A stretch of DNA of 17,010 nucleotides from an uncultured Pseudomonas sp. (GCA_946886875.1 CAMPJN010000034.1:1-17010); one strand, 5' to 3'; shown: positions 1-6,509, counted from the first letter of the stretch. Notes: generated by a model from the sequence alone, not told the origin. A program made the numbers and translations.

Positions 1-629
1 TCGGCACCTTCACCAACGAAGGCATCGCCATGCTCGGCGAAGGCATCAGCGCGGCCATGATCGAAACCGAGGCGCGTAAGGCCGGCATGCCGGTCGGGCC
101 GCTGGCGATCAGCGATGAAGTGTCGCTGAGCCTGATGAACCATATCCGCCAGCAGACGCTGAAGGATATGGCCGCCGAGGGTAAAACCATCGCCGAGCAC
201 CCGGCTTTCGCCGTGATCGAGCTGATGCTCAACGAATACAAACGGCCGGGCAAAGCCGCCGGTGGCGGTTTTTACGAATATCCGCAGACGGGCAAGAAGC
301 ACTTATGGCCCGAGCTCAAGGCCCGCTTCGAAAAGGCCGATGCGCGGATCTCACAGGTCGATGTGCGTGACCGCATCCTGTTTATCCAGGCCATCGAAAC
401 CGTGCGCTGCTTGGAGGAGGGCGTGTTGCAATCGGTCGCCGACGCCAATATCGGTTCGATCTTTGGCATCGGCTTCGCCGCCTGGAGCGGCGGGGCGCTG
501 CAGTTTATCAACCAGTACGGTATCCAGGACTTCGTCGCCCGCGCCCAGTACCTGGCCGAGCAGTACGGCGAGCGCTTCCTGCCCCCGGCATTGCTGCTGG
601 AAAAGGCGGCCAAGGGGAAAAACTTCTGA
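1..629 (+). CDS. 3-hydroxyacyl-CoA dehydrogenase / enoyl-CoA hydratase (FadB/FadJ-like), 3' end only
   Basis: This is the C-terminal 208 residues of a fatty-acid beta-oxidation multifunctional enzyme; the reading frame is open from base 3 and the start lies outside the window. Two 3-hydroxyacyl-CoA dehydrogenase C-terminal domains are visible. The first contains EGISAAMIETEARKAGMPVG followed by GPLAISDEVSLSL. The second contains DRILFIQAIETVRCLEEGVL and then the ADANIGSIFGIGF segment. Two such domains in tandem are the layout of FadB/FadJ alpha subunits and their relatives; the N-terminal crotonase and NAD-binding domains would be upstream. Such proteins convert enoyl-CoA to 3-ketoacyl-CoA in the cytoplasm, usually with a thiolase partner that is not in this window. 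The gene ends at TGA and a strong terminator follows 34 bp later, so it is the last gene of its transcript. The family is secure; the exact paralogue is not. Confidence 0.9.
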   Translation, partial: GTFTNEGIAMLGEGISAAMIETEARKAGMPVGPLAISDEVSLSLMNHIRQQTLKDMAAEGKTIAEHPAFAVIELMLNEYKRPGKAAGGGFYEYPQTGKKHLWPELKARFEKADARISQVDVRDRILFIQAIETVRCLEEGVLQSVADANIGSIFGIGFAAWSGGALQFINQYGIQDFVARAQYLAEQYGERFLPPALLLEKAAKGKNF

Positions 630-662
630 TCCCGAGCTAACCCCAAGTTGAATGCTGCGCTG

Positions 663-691
663 AACCGGCTCCTTGAGCCGGTTTTATTTTT
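663..691 (+). terminator. Rho-independent terminator of the beta-oxidation gene
   Basis: A perfect 9-bp stem, AACCGGCTC (663-671) pairing with GAGCCGGTT (675-683), closes a 3-nt loop. It is followed by a T-rich tract (TTATTTTT). The position, 34 bp after the stop codon, fits termination of the upstream gene. Confidence 0.9.
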
Positions 692-764
692 GCCCACGTT
701 ATTTACTCGCACCCTGCGGGCCTATCGCTGTCCACCGTTCTGAGGCCACCGTGGGAGAGCCGCC

Positions 765-1124
765 ATGAAGAGGTTGCTGATATCGCTGTTGCTGTTGTCT
801 GGCCCCCTGGCCGGCCTAGCCCAGAGCGATGTAGTGGAAGGGCTGATGAACTCGGAGCAGGAACGCGAGCTGAGCGGCAAGCGGATGGAGCTGGAGCGTG
901 AGCGCGGCGAAGAGGCTGTGGATCATTTCAGCGAGAAGGTGGAGGACCCGCTGAGGGGGACTCCAATCTTCGATCCGGACGCCCGAGCGACGGACAGCGA
1001 TCCCGTGCCGCCGCTGATCTCGCCAGGCTCGCCGCAGATCGCGCCCACCCCGTCTGCGCTTCCCGCACCGCGTCTGCCGGGTGAGTCCGGGCGCGATACG
1101 CTGGCGCCGTACGGCGGCAATTGA
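765..1124 (+). CDS. Small secreted protein of unknown function
   Basis: This encodes 119 residues and I do not recognise the family. Residues 1-19 form a typical Sec signal peptide: MKR, then a leucine-rich core, then PLAGLA with likely cleavage before QSD. The mature part has a strongly charged, probably helical segment (about residues 30-55, EQERELSGKRMELERERGEE). After that comes a proline-rich, low-complexity tail (about 65-110) with many Pro, Ser and Ala residues, suggesting a disordered periplasmic or surface-linked protein. The ATG follows a GGGAGAG ribosome binding site. The ion-channel gene starts 31 bp downstream on the same strand, so the two may be co-transcribed. The signal peptide and RBS make it a credible real gene; no function can be assigned. 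Confidence 0.75.
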   Translation: MKRLLISLLLLSGPLAGLAQSDVVEGLMNSEQERELSGKRMELERERGEEAVDHFSEKVEDPLRGTPIFDPDARATDSDPVPPLISPGSPQIAPTPSALPAPRLPGESGRDTLAPYGGN

Positions 1125-1155
1125 TCCATAGCCGTGCCGAGTGGCAGGAGACCCG

Positions 1156-1944
1156 ATGCCAAGCAGTACTGAGCAAAAGCGGCGCTCCGTCGACCGTCAG
1201 CGCTGGCGCTTACTGCGCCAGGTCGAGGCCTGGCTGGAGGCGCCGATGGTGGGCCTGGGCTTCATCTGGCTGGCTTTGCTGATTGTCGAATTGGTGCGTG
1301 GTGGATCGCCGTTGCTGTCGTTGCTCGGCCGTGGCATCTGGCTGATCTTTATCGCCGACTTTCTTTTGCGTTTCAGCCTGGCGCCACACAAGCGCACTTA
1401 CCTGAAGCGCAATCTGCTGACCTTATTGGCGTTGTTGCTACCGGCGCTGCGTACCCTGCGCGTCCTGCGTATGGCCCGCATCCTGCGCGCCGGCCGCGGC
1501 CTCAACCTGCTGCGCATCCTCACCTCGACCAACCGTGGAATGAAGGCGCTACGCCGTACCATGCACCGTCGCGGCTTCGGTTACGTGGTGGCGCTGACCG
1601 TGCTGGTGATCCTCGCCGGAGCCGCCGGCATCTATGCCTTCGAAGACGGCCGGCCAGGCTTTGCCAGCTACGGCGAGTCGCTTTGGTGGACGGCCATGCT
1701 GATCACCAGTCTGGGTTCGGAAGCCTGGCCGCGCACGCCGGAAGGAAGGTTCTTATGTTTCCTGATCGGCCTCTACGGTTTTGCCGTATTCGGCTATCTG
1801 ACCGCGACCCTGGCGTCCTTCTTCGTCGACCGCGATGCCGCAGGCAAGCAATCGGCCATCGCCGGGCAGGCTTCCATTGAGGCACTGCGCGCGGAAATCC
1901 GGCAACTGCGCGAAGACCTGCGACAACGTCGACCGCCATATTGA
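1156..1944 (+). CDS. Voltage-sensor-type ion channel (ion transporter family) with atypical filter
   Basis: This is a 262-aa inner-membrane protein with the layout of a single-domain six-TM voltage-gated cation channel. Hydrophobic segments lie near residues 31-48, 57-74, 86-98 and 143-161, with a last helix at 198-222. The S4-like segment has arginines every third residue (R99, R102, R105, R108, R111, R114). A pore helix (SLWWTAML, 175-182) leads to TSLGSEAWP (184-192), where potassium channels normally have T-x-G-Y-G-D. The C-terminus (238-258) is a likely coiled coil that could assist oligomerisation. A GTG-led reading frame opens at 1141, but AGGAG at 1146-1150 sits 5 nt before ATG 1156, which decides the start. 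The family is secure; ion selectivity is not, and potassium selectivity should not be assumed from this filter. Confidence 0.82.
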   Translation: MPSSTEQKRRSVDRQRWRLLRQVEAWLEAPMVGLGFIWLALLIVELVRGGSPLLSLLGRGIWLIFIADFLLRFSLAPHKRTYLKRNLLTLLALLLPALRTLRVLRMARILRAGRGLNLLRILTSTNRGMKALRRTMHRRGFGYVVALTVLVILAGAAGIYAFEDGRPGFASYGESLWWTAMLITSLGSEAWPRTPEGRFLCFLIGLYGFAVFGYLTATLASFFVDRDAAGKQSAIAGQASIEALRAEIRQLREDLRQRRPPY

Positions 1945-1954
1945 ACGGGGGCGC

Positions 1955-2161
1955 TCAAGCCGCCCGGCACCAGCCGTTGCGTACGCAGACCTGATGGTGA
2001 ATCGCCAGGCGCTCGTTCTGCTCGGTCGGCATCGGCAGGCTGAGCAGGCCACCATCATCGAGATGGATCGCCAGCTCGGATTCGAAATACAGGCCGTGCT
2101 CGTCGAGCGTCACGTAGGTGATGCCATAACCGTTCAGCGGCAGGGCGGCGGCAGTGTTCAT
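1955..2161 (-). CDS. Small hypothetical protein, 68 aa
   Basis: This short minus-strand gene starts at ATG 2161 and stops 10 bp from the convergent ion-channel gene. The product begins MNTAAALPLNGYGITYVTLD and looks like a soluble beta-rich small protein with no signal peptide or membrane segment. It contains the balanced segment FESELAIHLDDGGLLSLPMP and ends in CVRNGWCRAA with two cysteines. A GGAG sits about 10 nt upstream of this ATG. The frame stays open upstream to 2308, but that part reads as low-quality coding sequence (PPTGWLGNDAPRPTPFRSP), so I chose the inner start. I do not recognise the family. Amino-acid composition and RBS support a real gene. Confidence 0.6.
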   Translation of the reverse strand: MNTAAALPLNGYGITYVTLDEHGLYFESELAIHLDDGGLLSLPMPTEQNERLAIHHQVCVRNGWCRAA

Positions 2162-2334
2162 GGTCGGGCTCCGGAATGGCGTTGGTCGTGGCGCATCATT
2201 GCCGAGCCACCCGGTAGGCGGAAGTGAATGGTCTTTATGGTGAATATCGAGCCGGCTGATGACCAGCTCTGCCGGTGCGCCGCCGTCTATGCTACAAAGT
2301 GCGGGCACGTTCCGTTTGCCATTCAGGACCCCTC

Positions 2335-3063
2335 ATGTCGCTACGCATCTGCATTCTCGAGACCGATATCCTGCGCCCCGAGTTGATCGAGCAGTACCAA
2401 AGTTACGGCCATATGTTCGAGCGGCTGTTCGCCCGTCAGCCGATTCCGGCGAGCTTTGAAATTTTCAATGTGGTGGACGGCCACTACCCGTTGGATGAGC
2501 AGCGCTACGACGCCTACCTGGTGACCGGTAGCAAGGCCGACTCCTTCGGTGTTGAGCCCTGGATCCAGACGCTCAAGTTGTACCTGATGGAGCGTTATCA
2601 GAATGGCGACAAGATTCTCGGCATCTGCTTCGGCCATCAGCTGCTGGCGTTGCTATTCGGCGGCCATGCCGAGCGCGCCGAGCGCGGCTGGGGGGTGGGC
2701 ATCCACCGTTACCAGATGAAGCACCAGCCGGCCTGGATGATGCCGCCCTTGCAGGAGTTGACCCTGCTGATCAGCCATCAGGATCAGGTCACCCGGCTAC
2801 CGGAGAAGGCCACCTTGCTGGCCTCCAGCGAATTTTGCCCGATCGCCGCCTATTGCATCGACGACCAGGTGCTGTGCTTCCAGGGCCATCCGGAATTCAT
2901 CCACGACTATTCCAAGGCGTTGCTGGATATCCGTCAGCAGCATATCGGCGAGCTGGCTTACGCCCAAGGCGTCGACAGTCTGCAACATGATCACCAGGGC
3001 CATACGGTGGCGGAATGGATGATGCGCTTCGTCGCCCATGGCCGTTCCGGCCTGGTCGATTGA
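2335..3063 (+). CDS. Class-I glutamine amidotransferase domain protein
   Basis: This 242-aa cytoplasmic protein consists of one class-I (triad) glutamine amidotransferase domain. The nucleophile elbow GICFGHQLLA places the catalytic cysteine at residue 98. The other triad members are His185 and Glu187 in FQGHPEF. The oxyanion and early-strand motif YLVTGSKADS (61-70) also fits. The domain is free-standing with no synthetase domain fused, as in GuaA-like stand-alone amidotransferases annotated across pseudomonads. Such proteins release ammonia from glutamine or hydrolyse gamma-glutamyl compounds; the acceptor here is unknown. The ATG at 2335 follows AGGA at 2325-2328; in-frame upstream codons from 2275 look non-coding. 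The neighbours are an unrelated small gene and a repeat-filled gap, so context gives no pathway. Confidence 0.88.
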   Translation: MSLRICILETDILRPELIEQYQSYGHMFERLFARQPIPASFEIFNVVDGHYPLDEQRYDAYLVTGSKADSFGVEPWIQTLKLYLMERYQNGDKILGICFGHQLLALLFGGHAERAERGWGVGIHRYQMKHQPAWMMPPLQELTLLISHQDQVTRLPEKATLLASSEFCPIAAYCIDDQVLCFQGHPEFIHDYSKALLDIRQQHIGELAYAQGVDSLQHDHQGHTVAEWMMRFVAHGRSGLVD

Positions 3064-3083
3064 CCTGAGTCCGCGGCAGGGAG

Positions 3084-3161
3084 TGTAGGGTGGAGATGGC
3101 GACGCCTTGTCCACCGCTGGCAACCGGAATGGCGGACAAGCCTACGGCATGTTCGCCCTAC
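3084..3161. repeat. REP-like imperfect palindromic repeat pair (GTAGGG...CCCTAC)
   Basis: The unit opens with GTAGGGTGGA and closes with TTCGCCCTAC. Inside are two small hairpins: GGTGGA (3088-3093) pairs with TCCACC (3109-3114), and GGCGGACA pairs imperfectly with TGTTCGCC. This is the arrangement of two inverted REP units (a BIME-like pair), common between genes in Pseudomonas. It has decayed more than the pair downstream. Confidence 0.6.
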
Positions 3162-3182
3162 GAGGTCATAGGGGCGACGACG

Positions 3183-3216
3183 CGTAGGTCGGCGCTGAGC
3201 GCAGCGAAGCCCAACG
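3183..3216. repeat. Short intergenic repeat of the GTAGGTCGGCGCTGAGCGCA type
   Basis: The sequence CGTAGGTCGGCGCTGAGCGC, continuing as AGCGAAGCCCAACG, resembles a repeat unit seen many times between genes in several Pseudomonas lineages. The GCGCT/AGCGC core can fold back on itself. The identification is from memory of the motif; a genome-wide count would settle it. Confidence 0.5.
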
Positions 3217-3221
3217 ACTTA

Positions 3222-3286
3222 GTAGGGCGGGTGAAACCCGCCAGGGCGAGGCAAATTCTAGGCTCGGCGGGTTTCACCCGCCCTAC
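3222..3286. repeat. Perfect 21-bp inverted repeat (REP pair) between the amidotransferase and corA
   Basis: The left arm (3222-3242) starts GTAGGGCGGGTGAAACCC. The right arm (3266-3286) is its exact reverse complement. They are separated by a 23-bp spacer. Each arm is also a hairpin by itself (GGCGGGT-GAA-ACCCGCC). Such pairs are non-autonomous REP elements. Here it lies between two convergent genes and may act as transcript-end structure for corA, which has no obvious T-tract terminator. Confidence 0.8.
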
Positions 3287-3310
3287 GGTCTTGCAAGCTT
3301 TGCTGGTGAC

Positions 3311-4282
3311 TTACAGCCAGCCGTAATGCTTGAAGCTGACATACAGCCCAACGCACCCAGTGGCGATTAAACCCAGAACACCGAAGTAGCCGAACTGCCA
3401 GGTCAGCTCCGGCATATTCTCGAAATTCATCCCGTAGATGCCCGCCACCGCGGTAGGGAAGGCGAGGATCGCCGCCCAGGCGGCGAATTTGCGCTGGGTG
3501 AGGCTCTGCCGCGAAGACTCCAGCAACAGGCCGATCTCGATAGCGTGGTCGGCCATTTCGCGCAGGGCGGCCAGGTCTTCGAGCAAACGGTTCACATGGA
3601 TAGCCACGTCGCGAAAGTACGGGCGCATATGTTTATCGATAAACGGGAAGTCCAGGCTTTGCAGCTCCTGACAGATCTCCGCCAGCGGGCCGATATAGCG
3701 ACGCAGGCGCAGCAGGTTGCGCCGCAGGCACTGGATGCGCTCGACGTCGGCCTGGGCCAGGGTGCGTTTGAACGCCTCCCGTTCGATCTCTTCCAGTTCT
3801 TCGTAATAGTCGTCCATCAGCGGACGGTAATTCTCGATGACGAAGTTGAGCAGGGCATAGAGCACGAAATCTTCGCCGTGCTCGAGTAGCAGCGGCCGTG
3901 CTTCGCAGCGTTGGCGTACCTGCGAATAGGGCGCCGATTCGCCGTAACGGGCGCTGATCACATAGCCAGTGCCGGCGAACAACTGAGTCTCGATAAATTC
4001 CAATTCGCCAGCGACCAGGACCGGCGAATAGAGCACCAGAAACAGCGCATCGCCGAAGGTCTCCAGTTTTGGCCGGGTATGCCGTTGCAAGGCATCCTCG
4101 AGTGCCAACTCATGCAGGTCGTACTGGCGCTGCAGGTTGGTCAGTTCCTCGGTGCCGGGATCGTGCAGGCCGATCCAGACGAAGTGCCCCGGCTTCTTCG
4201 ACCAGGACAAGCCCTCATCCAGGGTGATATCGGTGACCCTCTTGCCTTTGTAATAGACGGCGGCGGCAACAACCTGACCCAT
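3311..4282 (-). CDS. corA: Magnesium/cobalt transporter CorA
   Basis: This 323-aa inner-membrane protein imports Mg2+ (and Co2+ or Ni2+) as a pentameric channel. The signature GMN motif is at residues 284-286 (AGIYGMNFENMPE), at the end of the first of two C-terminal transmembrane helices. The second helix (about 299-314) is followed by a short KHYGWL tail. The N-terminal 260 residues form the soluble, acidic and helical cytoplasmic funnel. The DDYYEELEEIEREAFKRTLA stretch matches the long stalk helix. Length and topology are normal for the family. ATG 4282 is preceded by GAGGAG about 6 nt upstream, a strong RBS. plsC lies upstream on the same strand but is separated by a terminator, so corA is probably transcribed independently. 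GMN proteins also include zinc exporters, so substrate direction is an assumption. Confidence 0.92.
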   Translation of the reverse strand: MGQVVAAAVYYKGKRVTDITLDEGLSWSKKPGHFVWIGLHDPGTEELTNLQRQYDLHELALEDALQRHTRPKLETFGDALFLVLYSPVLVAGELEFIETQLFAGTGYVISARYGESAPYSQVRQRCEARPLLLEHGEDFVLYALLNFVIENYRPLMDDYYEELEEIEREAFKRTLAQADVERIQCLRRNLLRLRRYIGPLAEICQELQSLDFPFIDKHMRPYFRDVAIHVNRLLEDLAALREMADHAIEIGLLLESSRQSLTQRKFAAWAAILAFPTAVAGIYGMNFENMPELTWQFGYFGVLGLIATGCVGLYVSFKHYGWL

Positions 4283-4384
4283 GTCGACTCCTCGATTGGC
4301 TGCGAGTAAGGGTGCAGCTTACTGGGTTATTTGCTCAGCGTAGCCGTTGCAGTGCCCGGTTCAGTAACAGCAATGCGATCGTCA

Positions 4385-4426
4385 GGCAAAACAAAGCCCG
4401 GCGTGTTCGGCCGGGCTCGGTTTGCC
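4385..4426 (-). terminator. Rho-independent terminator of plsC
   Basis: A core stem AGCCCGGC (4395-4402) pairs with GCCGGGCT (4410-4417). An outer stem GGCAAA (4385-4390) pairs with TTTGCC (4421-4426). Read on the minus strand, the core hairpin is followed by TTTGTTTTGCC, just after the plsC stop codon. Confidence 0.8.
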
Positions 4427-4437
4427 TGCGAGTGCGA

Positions 4438-5172
4438 TCAGGCGGCCTGCGCCAGTTGCCGATCCATGCTGCTGATGCAGTGCTCCATCTGCGCGCGGCA
4501 ATCCTCGATCAGCTTGGGCAGGTCATCCATGCTCAGGCCCGCGGTCGGGATGGCCGGCAGCGAACGAATCATGATGCTGCCGCTGCTCCAGCGGTTGATT
4601 TTCAGGCGCTTGGCGTAGCTGCTGACGCACACCGGAATGATTGGTACGCCAGCGGCGATCGCCATCTGGAACGCGCCTTTCTTGAACGGCAACAAGCCTT
4701 TGCCAAGGTTGCGCGTGCCTTCCGGGAACACCCAGATCGAGGTGTCCTTGTGCTTGAGCGTATCGGTAGTGGTGAGCATGGCGCGTTTGGCGCGTATGGC
4801 GTTGCCGCGGTCGAGCAGCACATTACCGGCCAACCAATACAGCTGGCCGAAAAACGGCACCCAACGCAGGCTCTTCTTGCCGATGCTGACGGTGCGCTTG
4901 GGCACCACGCGGCCGAGCACATAGAGGTCATAGTTGGACTGGTGATTGGCAACGACGACGCAGGACCGTTCATGCTCGAGCAGCGCTTTCACCTCGGTGG
5001 TCAGCTTCAGGCGCAGCAACCAGAGCGCCGGCAACGAATAGAGGCGGGCGCACAGGCGGCTATTGTCCGGATTGAACGGGCGGCACAGACCCAGCAGTAA
5101 GCCGAGGGTGCCGGCGAGAATAAAGTGCACGCCCATCGCCAACATGCGCAGAAGGAAAAGCATCTGGTACAT
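4438..5172 (-). CDS. plsC: 1-acyl-sn-glycerol-3-phosphate acyltransferase (PlsC family)
   Basis: This 244-aa membrane-associated enzyme transfers an acyl chain to lysophosphatidic acid to give phosphatidic acid, the precursor of all phospholipids. The catalytic NHQSNYD motif (76-82) has the HX4D residues His77 and Asp82. The glycerol-phosphate binding motif FPEGTRN is at 149-155 and VPIIPV at 176-181. Residues 5-30 form an N-terminal membrane anchor. Length is normal for the family. The start is ATG 5172 (MYQMLFLL) or ATG 5163 (MLFLLRML); neither has a strong RBS. A promoter-like site with a palindrome lies upstream (5195-5223), and terminators stand before and after, so this is probably a single-gene transcript. 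Pseudomonads carry several PlsC paralogues, so whether this is the main one is not known from sequence. Confidence 0.9.
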   Translation of the reverse strand: MYQMLFLLRMLAMGVHFILAGTLGLLLGLCRPFNPDNSRLCARLYSLPALWLLRLKLTTEVKALLEHERSCVVVANHQSNYDLYVLGRVVPKRTVSIGKKSLRWVPFFGQLYWLAGNVLLDRGNAIRAKRAMLTTTDTLKHKDTSIWVFPEGTRNLGKGLLPFKKGAFQMAIAAGVPIIPVCVSSYAKRLKINRWSSGSIMIRSLPAIPTAGLSMDDLPKLIEDCRAQMEHCISSMDRQLAQAA

Positions 5173-5194
5173 CCGTCAGAGGAAAAAGGCGCGC

Positions 5195-5223
5195 AGTGTA
5201 CGGGCGTACACTCTAGCCGGCAA
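5195..5223 (-). promoter_or_regulatory. Candidate sigma-70 promoter of plsC with overlapping operator-like palindrome
   Basis: On the minus strand, TTGCCG (5218-5223) and TACACT (5195-5200) are separated by exactly 17 bp. An 18-bp perfect palindrome, AGTGTAC-GGGC-GTACACT (5195-5212), covers the -10 box and part of the spacer. That is where a dimeric repressor would block RNA polymerase. Upstream, the palindrome GCAATTGC occurs twice, at 5220-5227 and 5240-5247, 20 bp apart. Promoter and operator are inferred from pattern only. Confidence 0.5.
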
Positions 5224-5338
5224 TTGCTGTCGATTAGTGGCAATTGCCTGGAGATTGGCTGCTAGTTTCCGCTGTTCGCTACCTGAGCCGTTATTGTGCC
5301 GGCGCGAACAGATTGCTTATGGGAGCATGATGATGAAG

Positions 5339-5365
5339 AAAGCCCGGCTATCGAGGCCGGGCTTT
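5339..5365 (-). terminator. Terminator of the crotonase-family gene
   Basis: A perfect 10-bp stem AAAGCCCGGC (5339-5348) pairs with GCCGGGCTTT (5356-5365) around a 7-nt loop. On the minus strand it lies about 20 bp after the crotonase stop codon and is followed by a short T-rich stretch (TTTCTTC). The weak tail lowers confidence slightly. Confidence 0.75.
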
Positions 5366-5385
5366 CGGGTGTTGCATGGCGGTGA

Positions 5386-6075
5386 TCAGATCAGGTGCTG
5401 ACGATCCAGCTCGACAGCCTGGTCTAGGGCCTCGAGCAGACCCTTACGCACTTTCAGCTTGGTGTTCTTGTGCGCGGTCATGTTGATCTTCTTCATCTGC
5501 TGGGCGACCGCCTGTGCAGTGGCCAGCAATTGCTCGGGGGCCACTACCTTATCCAGGAAGCCGGCATCCACGGCGCCTTGCGGGTCGAACATCTCGCCAT
5601 TGATCACCGAACGGTGAAAGGCCGATTTGCGCAGACGGTCGCGGGCGAGCTCGATGCCGGCGTGGTGCATGGTCATGCCGATCTGCACTTCGTTCAGGCC
5701 GATGCTGAACGCGCCCTCGACGCCGATGCGGTAATCGGCCGACAACAGGATGAACGCACCCTTGGCCACCGCATGGCCAGGGCAGGCGACGATGATCGGA
5801 AAAGGGTGGGCGAGCATGCGTCGCGCCAGAGTCGAGCCCGCGGCAACCAGGTTGACCGCGTTCTGCGGGCCGGAAGTCATTACCTTCAAGTCATAGCCGC
5901 CGGACAGAATGCCCGGCTGGCCGGTGATGATGACGATTGCCTTGTCCTGCTCGGCGCGATCCAGGGCAGTATTGAAGGCTGCGATCACGTCCGGGGAAAT
6001 GGCGTTGACCTTGCCGTTGCACAGGGTCAGGGTGGCAATGCCGTCGTCAAGTTGGTAGCTGATCAGGTCGCTCAT
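5386..6075 (-). CDS. Crotonase-superfamily protein (enoyl-CoA hydratase/isomerase family)
   Basis: This 229-aa protein has the crotonase fold and acts on acyl-CoA thioesters in the cytoplasm. Visible family motifs are the first oxyanion-hole segment SGGYDL (58-63), the second HAVAKGAF (101-108) ahead of LLSADYRIG, and NEVQIG (128-133). In classical enoyl-CoA hydratases two glutamates activate water. By eye the second is kept (Glu129), while the first, in the GGGCE position, aligns with Phe108. That makes normal hydratase activity doubtful and an isomerase or other reaction possible. The length is short for the family (usually about 257), but the start and C-terminal basic helix look complete. 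An AAGGA lies about 8 nt before ATG 6075. It is transcribed alone and ends at a terminator. Confidence 0.85.
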   Translation of the reverse strand: MSDLISYQLDDGIATLTLCNGKVNAISPDVIAAFNTALDRAEQDKAIVIITGQPGILSGGYDLKVMTSGPQNAVNLVAAGSTLARRMLAHPFPIIVACPGHAVAKGAFILLSADYRIGVEGAFSIGLNEVQIGMTMHHAGIELARDRLRKSAFHRSVINGEMFDPQGAVDAGFLDKVVAPEQLLATAQAVAQQMKKINMTAHKNTKLKVRKGLLEALDQAVELDRQHLI

Positions 6076-6281
6076 GGCGGGGTTCCTTGTGCTGAAGTGG
6101 AGCAGACGTTACCCACCCGCATCGCTCAGGTAAAGCGCGGTGACTGACTGGCGAGTCAGCCGGGTGAACTTATTTGTAGGCATACGGCTCTGATCAACTA
6201 TCAAGGCGATTGCCATCAACAATTGGCGATGCGAATTCGCAGGCGTTAGCGTGCGGCATCTTGGAACCACAGGAGCCGCAC

Positions 6282-6509
6282 ATGCCTCCCATCGGTTGGA
6301 CTGCGATCATGAGCCGCGCCACGCTGGCGCTGGGCTTGATGCTAGGGCTGTTACTGCTTGCCAGCTGCGCGCAAAGCCAAACCCCGCTCGGGGTGATAGG
6401 CCTGTTCGGTTTCAGCCTGTTCGTTTCCCTGGGTTTTCTGCTGTTCGGTCAGCAGCGCTTTCCCAGCGAGCCGGGGCACAGCTCGGGCGATGATGAGCAT
6501 CTGGCATAA
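6282..6509 (+). CDS. Small lipoprotein-like membrane protein, 75 aa
   Basis: The family is not recognised. Residues 13-28 are a hydrophobic stretch ending in a lipobox-like LLASC, with Cys29 as the possible lipid-modified residue. A second hydrophobic segment spans about 36-56 (PLGVIGLFGFSLFVSLGF). The tail is short and acidic (SGDDEHLA). It could be a lipoprotein with one membrane helix, or simply a two-helix inner-membrane hairpin in which Cys29 is not processed. The ATG at 6282 has AGGAG 7 nt upstream, which favours it over codons further upstream and over the inner ATG at 6309. It stands alone between a divergent crotonase gene and a tRNA gene with its own promoter. Confidence 0.65.
   Translation: MPPIGWTAIMSRATLALGLMLGLLLLASCAQSQTPLGVIGLFGFSLFVSLGFLLFGQQRFPSEPGHSSGDDEHLA

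Noticed and set aside
3084..3286. Possible CRISPR array
   Set aside because: The repeats are inverted and of three unlike types with irregular spacing. There are no uniform direct repeats or cas genes.
3090..3326. A 78-codon plus-strand open frame in the repeat-filled gap
   Set aside because: It is made almost entirely of REP-like repeat sequence and runs into the corA 3' end, so coding is unlikely.
4312..5100. A 262-codon plus-strand open frame opposite plsC
   Set aside because: It is antisense to plsC, which has intact HX4D and EGTR motifs. The composition is mirror-like and no RBS or family is seen.
5470..6147. A 225-codon plus-strand open frame opposite the crotonase gene
   Set aside because: It is the complement of a well-formed crotonase gene, with His/Gln/Arg-rich sequence and no motif.
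6144..6159. Small hairpin CTGACT-GGCG-AGTCAG upstream of the crotonase gene
   Set aside because: The 6-bp stem has no T tract and no link to a known regulator, so it is too short to call a feature.
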